This document shows, piece after piece, positions 39,503 through 51,015 of a DNA stretch of 64,000 bases. The notes beneath the pieces are model-generated. The model did not search any database. It saw only the letters and a list, made by a program, of their open reading frames with translations, and was not told where the DNA came from. Both the position numbers and the translations under genes were made by a program. The DNA lies in the NCBI GenBank assembly GCA_948470475.1, contig OX419343.1:25740378-25804377 (forward strand). The letters are read 5' to 3'. Each line of letters opens with the position of its first letter. The first letter of the stretch is position 1. This stretch comes from Galaxea fascicularis. Taxonomy: Eukaryota; Cnidaria; Anthozoa; Scleractinia; Euphylliidae.

Positions 39503-40580
39503 ACGAAGATTCGGGATCGCAGGAAACAGGTACTTTAGCCGTTGTGGAGAAGAAACGAAATCGTACTCGTTTTAACATTTTTCAGAAGGCAGAACTGGAA
39601 AAAGCTTTTACCGCTTCGCCATACCTTACGCCGAGACACCGCATAGCTCTGGCCGAGAGACTGAATGTTAAACCCGTAGCTGTGCAGGTAATGTGCCACT
39701 TAACTTTTGCGTGCATCTTCCCCGGCTCCACTCACTATCACTGCCCTGATAATCTAAAGCGAATGATACACGGTTCAACATCGTTCAACTTTTGTGGATC
39801 AACACATGTTGAACATTGTTGCAGCAACTTGTTGAACGGAATAGAGCCAAGCTCTATTTTCGTTTAACAACGTTCAACATGTTGAACGGCATATTTCAAC
39901 GTTGATACACTGTTCAACATTTGTTGAACAGCAGCTGCAACATTTGTTGAGCAACTATTCCGTTTAACAAGTTGCCGCAACATTTGTTGCTCAACAAATG
40001 TTGAACCGTGTATCATTCGCTCAACAAGCAGTTAGAATACAGATCATTTGCTTTTCTTCTAAGTACTTAAACGACAACCGATATACGTAAATAAATATAA
40101 CTGCCTACCTATTTCATTGAGGCATTAAAATACTTCAGTATCATCTCAGTATCATTCTTCTCTGGACGCAGAAAATTATTCAGTATTTTTGTTCCCTGGC
40201 TCGTGTTGGAATTGCAAGTAAAACCCACAGTCAGCTCCGTTCAGGAGCCCATCAAGGCTCCGGCTCCGTTTTAAAGTTCTGTTGCTGTTATAATTTTTTA
40301 GCTTTGCCCTAATTTTAATTCATGTTACTTTTCGTAGTCTTGGTTCAAAAACCGCCGTTTCAAATGGCGCAAGGAAGTGAAGGAAGGCTCCAAAAATCCT
40401 TCCCGGGGACTCCCCCTGGAGATTCCCTCAGCAGAGGCCTTTTTACCGGTTGTGTATCAGGCACCATGTGTCGTCAATTCTGGCAGCTTTCCCGCCCTGA
40501 CGCGGTGTCAAGGATTTAACACAGGAGAGCCAAACGCCGAAGACTTTCGAAGTGCCTTATATTGTTATGCAACTTACTAG
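39503..40580 (+). CDS. Divergent Lys50 homeodomain protein, PRD-class-like (5' exon not found)
   Basis: A DNA-binding transcription factor. Exon A is 39503-39687 (acceptor gttttcgcag, donor CAG|gtaatg) and exon B is 40338-40580 (acceptor ttttcgtag), with phases agreeing (0). Exon A encodes the N-terminal arm and helices 1-2 (KKRNRTRFNIFQKAELEKAF, then PYLTPRHRIALAERLNVKP). Exon B encodes recognition helix 3 (SWFKNRRFKWRKEVKEG) and a 70-residue tail ending CYATY. The intron interrupts the homeodomain between positions 46 and 47, the classic site in PRD-class genes. Residue 50 is Lys, as in Otx, Gsc and Pitx, which prefer TAATCC. Ala54/55 of that group is Phe here and helix 2 is unusual, so I do not assign an orthologue. 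Exon A begins in phase 1 and has no ATG, so at least one upstream exon is missing. A MITE lies in the intron. Confidence 0.88.
39759..40020. mobile_element. Palindromic MITE in the homeobox intron
   Basis: The termini GCGAATGATACACGGTTCAA and TTGAACCGTGTATCATTCGC are perfect inverted repeats at the two ends. The interior is many degenerate copies of GTTCAACA / TGTTGAAC, itself foldback-like. It splits the homeodomain coding sequence only at intron level. Confidence 0.85.
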
Positions 40581-40589
40581 AAAATGGTC

Positions 40590-42070
40590 GTATAAGTAGA
40601 AGGATTTTTTATGCAGGGAGAAACGATGCCACAGTTACTGCTTATAACTCTTATGACGCACACATTAACTTGCTTTCCTCGTGCATCATAACAATCCACA
40701 CAGCATTTTTTGTTTTCAATTCTGTTCTCATCGGCGGATCAACTAAACGATACAACAGCCAAAAAAATAGCCTAATATAGCTTAAAATTGCCGGTATAAC
40801 ATTAATGACCGGGGATATCGTTTTTGTTCCTCACGATGTAGATTTGCAATGACTGAAAACCGTTTCCTAAACTGAGTTCTTTACCAGTTCAAATTACTCC
40901 TCTGAAGTTCTGGGCCGCATCCTCTTTTCCAAACAAACCGAACACATGACCCTCATTTATTTCGCACAGTTACTTTCGAACTCAGTTATTTCATCTAAAT
41001 TAAAACTGCGCCTAATGAAAAAGGAGTCAGAAACCATCAAAACAGCAACAAATTTATTTTACGTGTATATGAGTGTATCCCTACTGTGTTATGAATCTGA
41101 TTTTTTTTATATCTTGCAGTCTTGCCGCGCTATTTTGCCAATAAAAAGCAAGTGCCTAAACGTATCTTGGTACTGAGCTATTTACGCAATTTTGTGTATA
41201 CTCTCCGGCAAATATTTGAGTCTACCCATTCTGCGTAAAGTGAAACGTGCCAGACTCTACGGTACTAAAACCACTAAAACGTTTACTAGGTGCGTTATCG
41301 TTATTAGACAAAAAGAGCAGCTGTATGTATGTTCACAGAATTTTTTATGATCTGAAAACGAACTGTACACCAGCTCAGCCTGCTTAAATGATATGGTCTA
41401 CATCTCTAGATATTAAATATGAGTAAAAATACTGTAAACGTATGAGGAGACGTTTAGTTCGTCTCTGTTGAGATAACAAATGGCTTTAACTTGAAAAAGC
41501 AAAAGGACTCAGCTCTACTCCCTTTTTTGATTAACTATCTCTGAACACGATTTATTGACCCCTACACTCGAGTTTTCCTTCCTTTCTTCTAATTGAACTA
41601 AGTTGGAACGCTTTCCGGGGTCAAGTTAGAAACCCCTAATTTGTTCATGGCTAAACTGATCCAGAAGTCCACACCCTGCTGCTGGCAAATTCCCATATAC
41701 TTTGTAAGTGATATCTGTGGTATAACAGAGAGGCCGGCACAGAGATCCAGTCCATTGCTTGCGCTGTGGCCACCTAAAAAGAAGATAATATGGACAAATC
41801 CAGTTATTGCTGTTATGTTCTTACCTTTAATGGGTTACAACTACTGAAAAGAGAATTAAAGTCAATGAATCTTACAGTACAACTGCCTTCGTTGCTAACG
41901 ATAAGTGACCTTCGACTCGAGCAAACTAATTGCACGATAAGATTACAAAAACCAGTTACCGTCCTAGAAAAAGGAAATTAGTTTAGGACCTGCATTTAAA
42001 ATGGATTTGAACATCTTAGTGAAGGACGCACAGGTGTCCGTTTCCAGTAAAAGCTATAACGTACCTGTGA
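40590..42070. other. No supported gene; tail-to-tail gap between homeobox and His-rich genes
   Basis: Both neighbouring genes end into this interval. AATAAA on the plus strand near 41141 (ccaataaaaag) could serve the homeobox gene. On the minus strand, AATAAA at about 41554-41549 could serve the His-rich gene. I found no ORF with a recognisable domain. Confidence 0.4.
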
Positions 42071-42078
42071 CCCTGATC

Positions 42079-45000
42079 CTAGCTCGATTTGCTGTCAACG
42101 GTGGTTTCCAAAGATTCCTCCACCGGATCATCAAGCATGTCTCTTTGAAAACCAACTGGGGAGAAAGGTCATGATGAGGGAAAAACAGGCAAAATAACAT
42201 AATACCTAAGATCGATTGTAATAACCCTAAATACGCAAGAGTTTAAAGGGAAGATTTGGAACAATCCAACTCAATAGTCGGTAGAAAGTACGACTGTTAC
42301 ATTGTGACCATATCCCGCATTGCATTGTAGGAACGACAGGGAAGCTTTCATCATAGTGTTCTACAGAATGAAAGACGCCAATACCGCATACTGCTCCCTA
42401 GTATGATTTTTCAAGGTCCCAAGCGGTGCAACATAATAACAATAATAATAATAAATACTTAATTGACCGCTCCCCTAGAGGGGCTTTTCAGGGACAATGA
42501 AACAAATAATACAAATGAACACAACAGACTTAAGAATCCCAACTGGCCATGGCGGGAGGCAGACCAGTTGGCTATTTACGAGGATGACCAGCTAGAAGTT
42601 AGGGCGGGATTTGAACCTGGGTCACTGCATTGAAATCCAGCGCCCTAAACCACTAGGCCATCCTGCCTCCAGGCCATCCATCCTACATATATTGTATTCT
42701 TAATATATTCTATTCTAAAATAGGACTTCCCGGGTTGATTTGTATCCACCAAATGCACTGGCACTTTTATTGTTAGTGATGAAGAAAGTATCATGTTATG
42801 GGGTGTTGGATCCTTTATTTTGAGACTAGCTTTATTTTATGGCGGATTTTACTGCAGCCTGGATAGAATTTCTAAGTTAGTTCTTACAATTTTGAAATGA
42901 CTATCCAGTCGCAATTTTTCATATCAGTAAGGTTAGCCAGTTATTTAAGTCTGAATTAAAGTATCGCAGAATTATCTTTCGTGCGCGGGTATTCAGTCCA
43001 CTGCTCTCTACTGACAACTGTTCTGCGAAACGACTCACCTTTCGTAATTCTACGTAAGTACAAAAAAACTGAGGTACTCAGCGGAATTATTATCTCAAAA
43101 ATTTCATTGTCGGTTTTGAACGTGACTTACTTCTTTCCGTTGGAGGTGTGTACCGTTCTTCTTGGTCCTGAGGGGGTGTATCGAGAGTAGTGAACGTACT
43201 TTCTTCCTCCGTGGGTAAGCCTGGTTCCAAGTATGTGGCCGATGCAGTTGTTATGGAAGAAGTTGGAGTCGTAAAAACAGGTGATGCAGCATTTTCCACC
43301 GCATCTTCACTTCTTGGTGACGACAAAGTGTATACTGGGATCTCCTCAGTGTCATCTATAGAGCTATTTTCTGGAGATGTTACCTCGCGAAGATCTGCTG
43401 ATTGGTTACCCTCGACGTCCATACCTGTTGAATAAGCAGTATTAAATGAAGGTCCATCTGAAAATGTTGCATTGTAGATCTGTGGCCTTAGATTGTCCTT
43501 TAACGCATTCTCTTCTGCTACTTCCTGGCTACCTGCCACCTCATCTGGTTTAGTTTGAGCAATACGGTCAAGTTGCTTGAACTGGTTTAACTGGTTTTGT
43601 TGGTAATTGGCATCCTGAATGGCGGTTCCCTCGTTCTCTGTTGCCACACCTTTCTCGACATCTGTCCTCAGTTTAACTCTTTCAACTTCATCAAGCACAG
43701 GTTGTGCCATGGGAGTTTGAAAGTCTCCGCTGGGAAGTATATCAACATCTTTCGCTGTAGTAATCTGAGAAAACGCTTTCGACTCTTCTGGAGCAGATTG
43801 ATCAATCGTGCTTTCAGTCGAAGCAGAAGCATCAATACTGCCCTGTGATTGCGGTTCATTAGTACTGATTTGGTCCAGGCTTGCTTCATTCTGGTTTCTG
43901 CTTTCTTTCGTCTGTTTATCCAGAGTTCCTTCTGCAACCGTATTGTTGGTTTCGTAAAAGGGTTCTTGTTTTGCCATTTGATTGATGAGTACGTCTTGCC
44001 CGCTTTCGCCATCTCCGGTATTTCTAATGCCATTTTGCCCAAGGCTATCTCCAGAACCATTCTCGTCTTTATCGATGGTGGAAAAGTTGGATAGTCCTTT
44101 AACATTAACCTCTCCTCGATACAGTTTCTCTTCAGCTTCTGTGTGTTCAACGGTATCATCATTGGTTTCAGTAGATGCTTCATCTCCGCTCCCCGATGCT
44201 CCAGTTTTTTCTTCTTTATTTTCAGACGTATCTTGGTCATCATTATGCGTTATAACAGGTTCTTCGTGTTGCTTTAAGTCAGATTTGTTCATTTCCTTGT
44301 CAGCATTGCCCTCGGTATCTGCAAACGTTGCGTTCATATCTGGTCGTCTAGGTTCTTCAAACAAAGATTGGTTTGTCAAACTTGATGGCTCACTCCCACT
44401 GCCGTTGTCTTGGATTTGCCCGAATTGTTTTGCTTGAGTATCAGCCATTTCGGCCTGGTCCATTTTCTTTGAGGCAACGTTCTTTATTTTTTCATTGCGG
44501 AAAAATTGACTGAGCTCTTTATCATCTGATTCAGTACCTTTGGTTTCCCGCTGGACAGATTCTTTAGCGGCTTGGTCATGCTTAGAAGGACTATTATGAG
44601 TACCATACTCACTGTCGTACCCGCCAAGTGCCTCTGAAGAATGGTACCCAGGCTCTTCAGGGAATGTTTCATTTCTTCTGTCTGGATTTTCTCGAGATCC
44701 TTTGTCTGTTGGTGAAGCATTTGTGTTTGTGTCTGCCTGAAAGAGAAACAATAATAAATGAAAAGCTTTCAACACTGAGAAAAGTACGGACTTGAAAAAA
44801 TGTTCAGGCCACGTTTGGGGTCCATTTTATTCTTGTTCTTGCCGTTATTGTGATTTTGCTAAATTATTCAGCGACCAGAAGGAGATTACGGCTAAACTGC
44901 CTACAGCTGATGGGTCAATTTTAAAACCGCATTTTAAGTTAAGCAATACACGATACCATGAAACGTTTATTGAATCTCGTCGAGATTAACGATCCAATGG

Positions 45001-47719
45001 CCAAGATCAATAGCAATCTTTGACCGACTATTATTAGACGTGTGGTTCAAACATGGGATAGTTACCAGCTCTCTTCCACTGCCAGAACCGGAAGCACTGT
45101 CTACATGGTCTCCGCTTGCCCCATCGAGAGCCTTATGTAAGAGAACTTCAAGGTCTTTTGCTGTCACACTCTTTCCCGGAGCATGCGCCGGAATCACTGC
45201 AGAGTTTGCTGATAAGCCTTCAGCGCCAAAAGAAAACTGAGGAACCGGAATAGCGTGAGTGACGTCTTCCTTTCTGTCGAAACTATCTGCCACAGAAAAA
45301 GAAGGGCGGTTTTCAGGGCCGTAGTTACCATGAGGCCCGACGAGGCATCGCACTTACTTCATCTTGCACTTAAACGAGATTGATGTTTCTGAAAAAATAC
45401 CTTATGGGCCCTCATGAAAAATGCTGAGCGTCTAGATTTCAAAATCTTCGGGGGGTATACCCCCAGATCCCCTAGCAGTTCTTGTCTTCGGCGATTGCAG
45501 ATCGTGCCTCGTCTACGCCCGAAACCCTACCAAGCCCTTTAATCAATACACTGTTTATGTGCTGGGCTATAGCAACAAATTGAGAACGCCAAAATGCCAG
45601 AAATACTAATGATAAACAAAATGCGCGGGAAGTACGGTCTCCACACGTTCGCATGACCTACGTTTGTTTGCCTTCCCTTTGAGTTTCTCGTTTCTTCCGG
45701 AGAGGGGGGGGGGAAGGATCGACCGGAACAGATTAGGGAAACTGGTTCATGGAAGGTTTTGCTAGCATCCTAAAGCGAATATTTTGTTACCGATCACTCA
45801 TGCCTGTACCCCATTTATGCACCTACGCCCCAGCATAGAAAGATAACAATTTTTATGAGACATCTTTTGGAAACAAATTAAAACTACAGTGCAGAGATCC
45901 AGGTTTTTAAAGTTGACATTACGACGAAATTGTAACACATCAACAACTTTTTTGTTTGCCGAGGTGAAATAGGAAGGGCTGGACATTGCGACTGTCACAT
46001 GTGAAAAGCTTGTGACGCCACATTACCGCGGCCAGCATACAAGGAGTATCTTACCAGATGAATTGACGAGAACTTCCGACTGTGATTTTTTGTGCGACAT
46101 GCTTGTTCCAAGCTTCACTAAATTCTGCCCGAGACTGGATAACAATTCTGGTAGAGAATTGCGCTTGACAGCTTCTGCATTGTTTATTTGTACATGTAGC
46201 TTAAGTTTGCTGGGAACGTTTAACTGAGGAGGATGGCTTATGTGACTTCTTCTGTTGTCATGGTGATTAACGTGATCCGGCTGCAACTTTATTTCCAGCT
46301 TTTTCTTTGACTGTTGATGAAGCGGATGATGATGGCTATGGTGATGATTGTGGCCTTGATGGTGGTGATGAGGATGGCGATGGTGGTGCAAATGGCGAAG
46401 GTAATGTTTCCACGGGTTGTGATGATGATGAAGATGACGATGATGATGCGAATACTGATGGTAATGTTTCAATGGATTGTGATGATGGTGATGATGATGA
46501 TGATGATGGTGGCGGTGGTGATGTAGATGTTTGTGTTTATCATGGTTGTAGTGAACATGTGGATGATGATGGTGATGGTAATGGTGATGATGGTCGTTAT
46601 GGTGGAATGTCTTATGATGCAGCTTTGTCTTGAGACTCACCGCCTTTCCTTGAACGTCTGTAGAAAGAGAATAATTTCTTTAATCGTTGATATCAGTTTC
46701 TTGTCATTTGTGTGTGAACATATTTAACTTTGTGAGCAAACTACAAGGTTGCACACAAACTTTGCTGGAAGACCACGACGAGGAGTCAAGAGGACAAGAT
46801 GTCAGGGAGTCAAAGTGAGTACGGGGCCACCTCCTTATTTACGACTGATGGGCATCGCAAGACCTCTCGACGGTCTTATAGCCGGGCCTGTCCCACAACA
46901 CTGAGGTACTCAGTTTCATTCAGTTTAAATTTAATCCAGTACCTTTTCATAAGGTTATATCTGGCCATGAACCACCAGCTATCAAATGAATCATGGGTAT
47001 ATTGAGTAACAACGTGGATAAAGGTCCGTTGCTGTCCAAACGCAATCACACTAACAAACTACGGTAGAGGTCACCCTTCTTGGTATAAAGAGTGTTTGAT
47101 AAACCAATAATTCTGTGAGAAGAAGCTATACATCTGGTAGTCACGTTTGGGGATTGGATAGTTGGAGTAAAACCTATTAATTAAGCGATTTAATAGCAAA
47201 GAGTTAGCGCAAGGCAACCAGCTGAGATTCACCGAACTGTGGCTGACAAGGGAGGTAAAACTCTCATTAATCCTTGCCGCTTCTGTTATGCGCAGAACAA
47301 ATGCTACATCCAAAATTCTTAAACCTTGCGAGTTACAAATGGCACTTTTTGAGGATCAATATTCCGGATGCCGTGAATTGTTGATACTAGCGGAGAAAAG
47401 GTTGCCGTACAACTATGTTTCTGGTCGCATACGTCAACTACGGATCGCGAAGGATTTTCGCTCCAGAACAAATTCAGTGCGGATATTTGTTTAAAATGAT
47501 AATGCTTCTAAAGCCGGTTAAAGTCCTCTGTTATTTGAAATGGTTATTCTTCACTTTGTTTTTGATGAGATCACTGATAAACATGTCGAACAGTTACTGA
47601 ACAGAACGGTGAGTGAAAAATGATCAAGTAAAACTCTCACCTTTGCTTTTCCTACTGCTTGAAGTGGCAAATAATGTAACAATTGCAAGAACTAAAGCCA
47701 GAATCACTTTGCAATTCAT
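42079..47719 (-). CDS. Secreted His-rich / acidic low-complexity protein, 861 residues
   Basis: Five exons with fully consistent phases: 47719-47641, 46657-46055, 45286-45066, 44736-43131 and 42155-42079 (stop TAG). Residues 1-22 are a signal peptide (MNCKVILALVLAIVTLFATS). Residues about 39-140 are more than half His, in runs of up to 11. Residues 150-300 are mixed, with a Ser-Gly run (SASGSGSGRE). Residues about 302-836, one exon, are rich in Glu, Asp, Ser, Thr, Asn and Gln, have no Cys, and look wholly disordered. The end reads MLDDPVEESLETTVDSKSS. No folded domain or membrane segment follows the signal peptide, so I infer secretion into the matrix, mucus or a secretory granule. The His tract could bind zinc or other metals and the acidic part calcium. 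It resembles no named family I know; acidic skeletal-matrix proteins of corals are a loose analogy only. The GTG-type start of the longer His exon frame is an artefact. Confidence 0.82.
42429..42453. repeat. ATA/ATAATA microsatellite
   Basis: An AAT-type trinucleotide run with small interruptions, directly beside the SINE at 42530-42668. Confidence 0.7.
42530..42668 (-). mobile_element. tRNA-derived SINE, family B, second copy
   Basis: Read on the minus strand it starts GGAGGCAGGATGGCCTAGTG, then has box-B-like AGGTTCAAATCCC and ends near CAACTGGTCTGCCTCCCGCC and AGTTGGGATTCTTAAG. The order matches the element at 21845-22026, with a shorter body. It lies in the last intron of the His-rich gene. 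Confidence 0.7.
46310..46610. repeat. GAT/GGT-rich trinucleotide tract coding for the His-rich region
   Basis: The plus strand is dense in gatgat and gatggt triplets. On the minus strand these read as CAT/CAC His codons of the secreted protein. Plus-strand ORFs here (Asp/Gly- or Met-rich) are shadows. Replication slippage would alter His-run lengths without breaking the frame. Confidence 0.8.
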
Positions 47720-48810
47720 TTTGGGACGTTTTTTCTTGTTTTCAGCTTTCAAAGTCGGATTTACCTTTGGTTTATCGCTCGCCGATTTGCTTATCACGTT
47801 GGTATTTCTTGTACTAGCGCACAAATGTTTTGACAATAAGAAAGTTGTTTGGTTTCATGTATCTTTTGACTGGTGAAAATTGCAAAACAACAACAGGTAA
47901 ATGGGATCAAAAGCAAAACAGGGCCTTCCTTTCACTGATTTCAAACTCACTGGTCAAACTAAATTCATGCAATTCAGTAGGGATTTTAAGTTATTCCTGT
48001 CAGTCTCAGACCATAGAGGGTGTAGAGACATGTAGAAAGATGGATCGAGAAGGGGTTGGGTGGATACGTTCAAGAAATGTTTTATGAGATGATGAAAAAA
48101 GGAAAATGGGCAGTGAGTCAAACGTTTCTTCTGTCTTTCCAATTTCTAGGTCTTTGTTCATCTGGCACTCCTTTTGATGCGGAAAAGCCCATTCTAATAA
48201 GGAAATTTCTAGTATCCCCTCCTCCTGCGGCAGTATATCGCCGGCTAAAGCGAGTCCATTTATCTATAGTCCTCTACCAAACTTCCACGCTACTTGAAGG
48301 AAGGACAAGTAAATTACCACGCTTTAAGAACAGGTTTAGCCTGCGACCAGCAGACGTATTTCCGGTCGTCGCTTCTCTCCCAGCAGACGTATTTCCGGTC
48401 CGGATGCTCTCGCAGGCTAGAACAGGTTGTGCAAAACAGCAAAATAGTGCAACCAGTACAGCGTTGCAAGTGATCGAAGACGCATGTGCCGAGATCAAAC
48501 TGCATATTTACATCAGTTTCGTATCATTTCCATCACCGAATGTGTTTCTTCTGAGAGTCTGCCCGTAAAACAAATCTTTTTAGTTTCCTAAACATTGATT
48601 TATTTCAAAGAATCGATCGATCAAATTTCGGTGAAATAGTCTAACTGACAGCAAATTATCGTAATTTTGACGAAAATATCAATGACCACTTCCCATGCAG
48701 TGAGCAATCAAGATCCAATACAAAGTGGTCACTGAAGGCTGACCGTGATTATAATCTAGGTTAAATGTTCAAATTTTACGCTGAAACTCTCGACGCACGT
48801 TGTCAAATAG
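47720..48810. other. 5' flank of the His-rich gene; no second gene seen
   Basis: The ORFs at 48056-48568 (plus) and 48274-48505 (minus) have no domain or signal sequence. Their best-defined part is a short repeat at 48338-48420. The promoter of the minus-strand secreted gene should lie here, but no confident TATA or initiator was picked out. Confidence 0.4.
48338..48420. repeat. Small repeat: inverted AGCCTGCGA ends with an internal direct repeat
   Basis: The ends agcctgcga and tcgcaggct are inverted. CAGCAGACGTATTTCCGGTC occurs twice inside. This compact structure suggests a small mobile remnant. Confidence 0.55.
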
Positions 48811-48984
48811 GGTACTACGTGGTGTAAGCTCGCACAAAACGTCCTGAACCTTTCCTTGACTTGTTCCTTGTACCAAGTTTCTAAGCTCGCACAAAACGCC
48901 CCGAACCTTTCCTTATGTTGCTCTATGTACCAAGTTTCAGGTCTGTGTTCAACTCTATAACTCCGTATTCTGTAACCTCGTTAC

Positions 48985-50750
48985 CCTTGTACCTTCGTTG
49001 CTTTTGTACCCTTGTTACTTCTGTAACCTCGTTACTTTTGTACCCTTGTTACTTCTGTAACCTCGTTACTTTTGTACCCTTGTTACTTCTGTACCCTCGT
49101 TACTTTTGTACCCTTGTTACTTCTGCACCCTCGTTACTTCTGTACCCTCGTTACTTTTGTACCTTTGTTACTTCTGTAACCTCGTTACTTCTGTACCCTC
49201 GTTACTTTTGTACCCTTGTTACTTCTGTACCCTTGTTACTTCTGTACCCTCGTTACTCCCGTAACCTCGTTACTTCTGTACCCTCGTTACTTTTGTACCC
49301 TTGTTACTTCTGTACCCTTGTTACTTCTGTACCCTCGTTACTCCCGTAACCTCGTTACTTCTGTACCCTCGTTACTTTTGTACCCTTGTTACTTCTGTAC
49401 CCTCGTTACTTTTGTACCCTTGTTACTTCTGTACCCTCGTTACTTTTGTACCCTTGTTGCTTCTGTAACCTCGTTACTTCTGTACCCTCGTTACTTTTGT
49501 ACCCTTGTTACTTCTGTACCCTCGTTACTTTTGTACCCTTGTTACTTCTGTACCCTCGTTACTTTTGTACCCTTGTTACTTCTGTACCCTTGTTACTCCT
49601 GTACCCTTGTTACTTCTGTACCCTTGTTACTTTTGTACCCTTGTTACTTCTGTACCCTCGTTACTTTTGTACCCTTGTTACTTCTGTACCCTTGTTACTT
49701 CTGTACCCTCGTTACTCCCGTAACCTCGTTACTTCTGTACCCTCGTTACTTTTGTACCCTTGTTACTTCTGTACCCTCGTTACTTTTGTACCCTTGTTAC
49801 TTCTGTACCCTCGTTACTTTTGTACCCTTGTTGCTTCTGTAACCTCGTTACTTCTGTACCCTCGTTACTTTTGTACCCTTGTTACTTCTGTACCCTTGTT
49901 ACTCCTGTACCCTTGTTACTTCTGTACCCTTGTTACTTTTGTACCCTTGTTACTTCTGTACCCTCGTTACTCCCGTAACCTTGTTACTTCTGTACCCTTG
50001 TTACTTTTGTACCCTTGTTACTTCCGTACCCTTGTTACTCCCGTAACCTCGTTACTTCTGTGCCATTGTTACTTCTGTACCCTTGTTATTTCCGTACCCT
50101 CGTTACTCCTGTACCCTTGTTACTTCTGTACCCTCGTTACTTTTGTACCCTCGTTACTTCTGTACCCTTGTTACTCCTGTAACCTTGTTACTCCTGTACC
50201 CTTGTTACTTCTGTACCCTCGTTACTTCTGTACCCTTGTTACTCCTGTAACCTTGTTACTCCTGTACCCTCGTTACTTCTGTACCCTTGTTACTTCTGTA
50301 CCCTTGTTACTCCCGTAACCTCGTTACTTCTGTACCCTCGTTACTTCTGTACCCTTGTTACTCCTGTAACCTTGTTACTTCTGTACCCTTGTTACTTTTG
50401 TACCCTTGTTACTTCTGTACCCTTGTTACTTTTGTACCCTTGAACCCTTGTTACTTCTGTACCCTCGTTACTTCTGTACCCTTGTTACTTCTGTACCCTT
50501 GTTACTCCTGTAACCTCGTTACTTCTGTACCTTTGTTACTTCTGTACCCTTGTTACTTCTGTACCCTTGTTACTCCTGTACCCTCGTTACTTCTGTACCC
50601 TCGTTACTTCTGTACCCTTGTTACTTCTGTACCATTGTTTCCTTTGTACCCTCGTTACTTCTGTACCTGTGTTACCTCTGTAACTTTTGTAACCTTGTTA
50701 CTTGTGTAACCTGGTTACTCCTGTAACCCTCTTACCTCTGTGACTCTGTC
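48985..50750 (+). repeat. 17-bp satellite array, left arm (~100 units)
   Basis: The unit is approximately GTTACTTCTGTACCCTC/T, with Ctt/Ttt/Ccc variation at the third block. It repeats almost without indels, so every frame tends to stay open. The predicted proteins of VTSVPLLLLYPCYFCTL type are translation of the repeat and not genes. Confidence 0.95.
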
Positions 50751-50751
50751 A

Positions 50752-51015
50752 TGGCTATAAAACCAAATTTTTTCACATCGATGAGTTACCATATTTTCTT
50801 AGCTATGGTGCTCCGCGTGCGCGCAGAATGTGACCGTTGAGTGTATTAATGAGGTGGCTGCTTTAACAGGGTTTTCTCATAAGAAACTGTATTGTGGGTG
50901 TTTAGCCGGGACAAGAAAAAGTGGCTGTAATAACGAGGTGACCACATGGCTATAAAACCAAATTTTTTCACATCTATGGGTTACCATATTTTCTTAGCTA
51001 TGGTGCTCCGTGCGC
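50752..51015. repeat. Direct repeat pair flanking a MITE-like segment
   Basis: ATGGCTATAAAACCAAATTT followed by TTTCACATC and CCATATTTTCTTAGCTATGG occurs at about 50751-50815 and again at about 50946-51006. Between them, gtggctgtaataacgaggtgacc resembles the inside of the TA-flanked MITE at 53842-54029. This may be a duplicated or nested insertion at the inner edge of the left arm. Confidence 0.6.

Noticed and set aside
43190..44437. Several ORFs overlapping the acidic exon, both strands
   Set aside because: Shadows of the 535-codon acidic exon, which has donor and acceptor in phase.
46307..46727. Asp/Gly-rich and Met-rich plus-strand ORFs
   Set aside because: Antisense frames of the His-rich exon; the opposite frame has matched splice sites, a signal peptide exon and consistent phases.
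47071..47313. 80-codon minus-strand ORF in the first intron of the His-rich gene
   Set aside because: It reads protein-like in part but matches no family I can name and does not fit the exon phases; left unassigned.
48915..50709. Long plus-strand ORFs of VTSVPLLLLYPCYFCTL type
   Set aside because: Pure translation of a 17-bp satellite without stop codons in several frames; no start context, domain or splice evidence.
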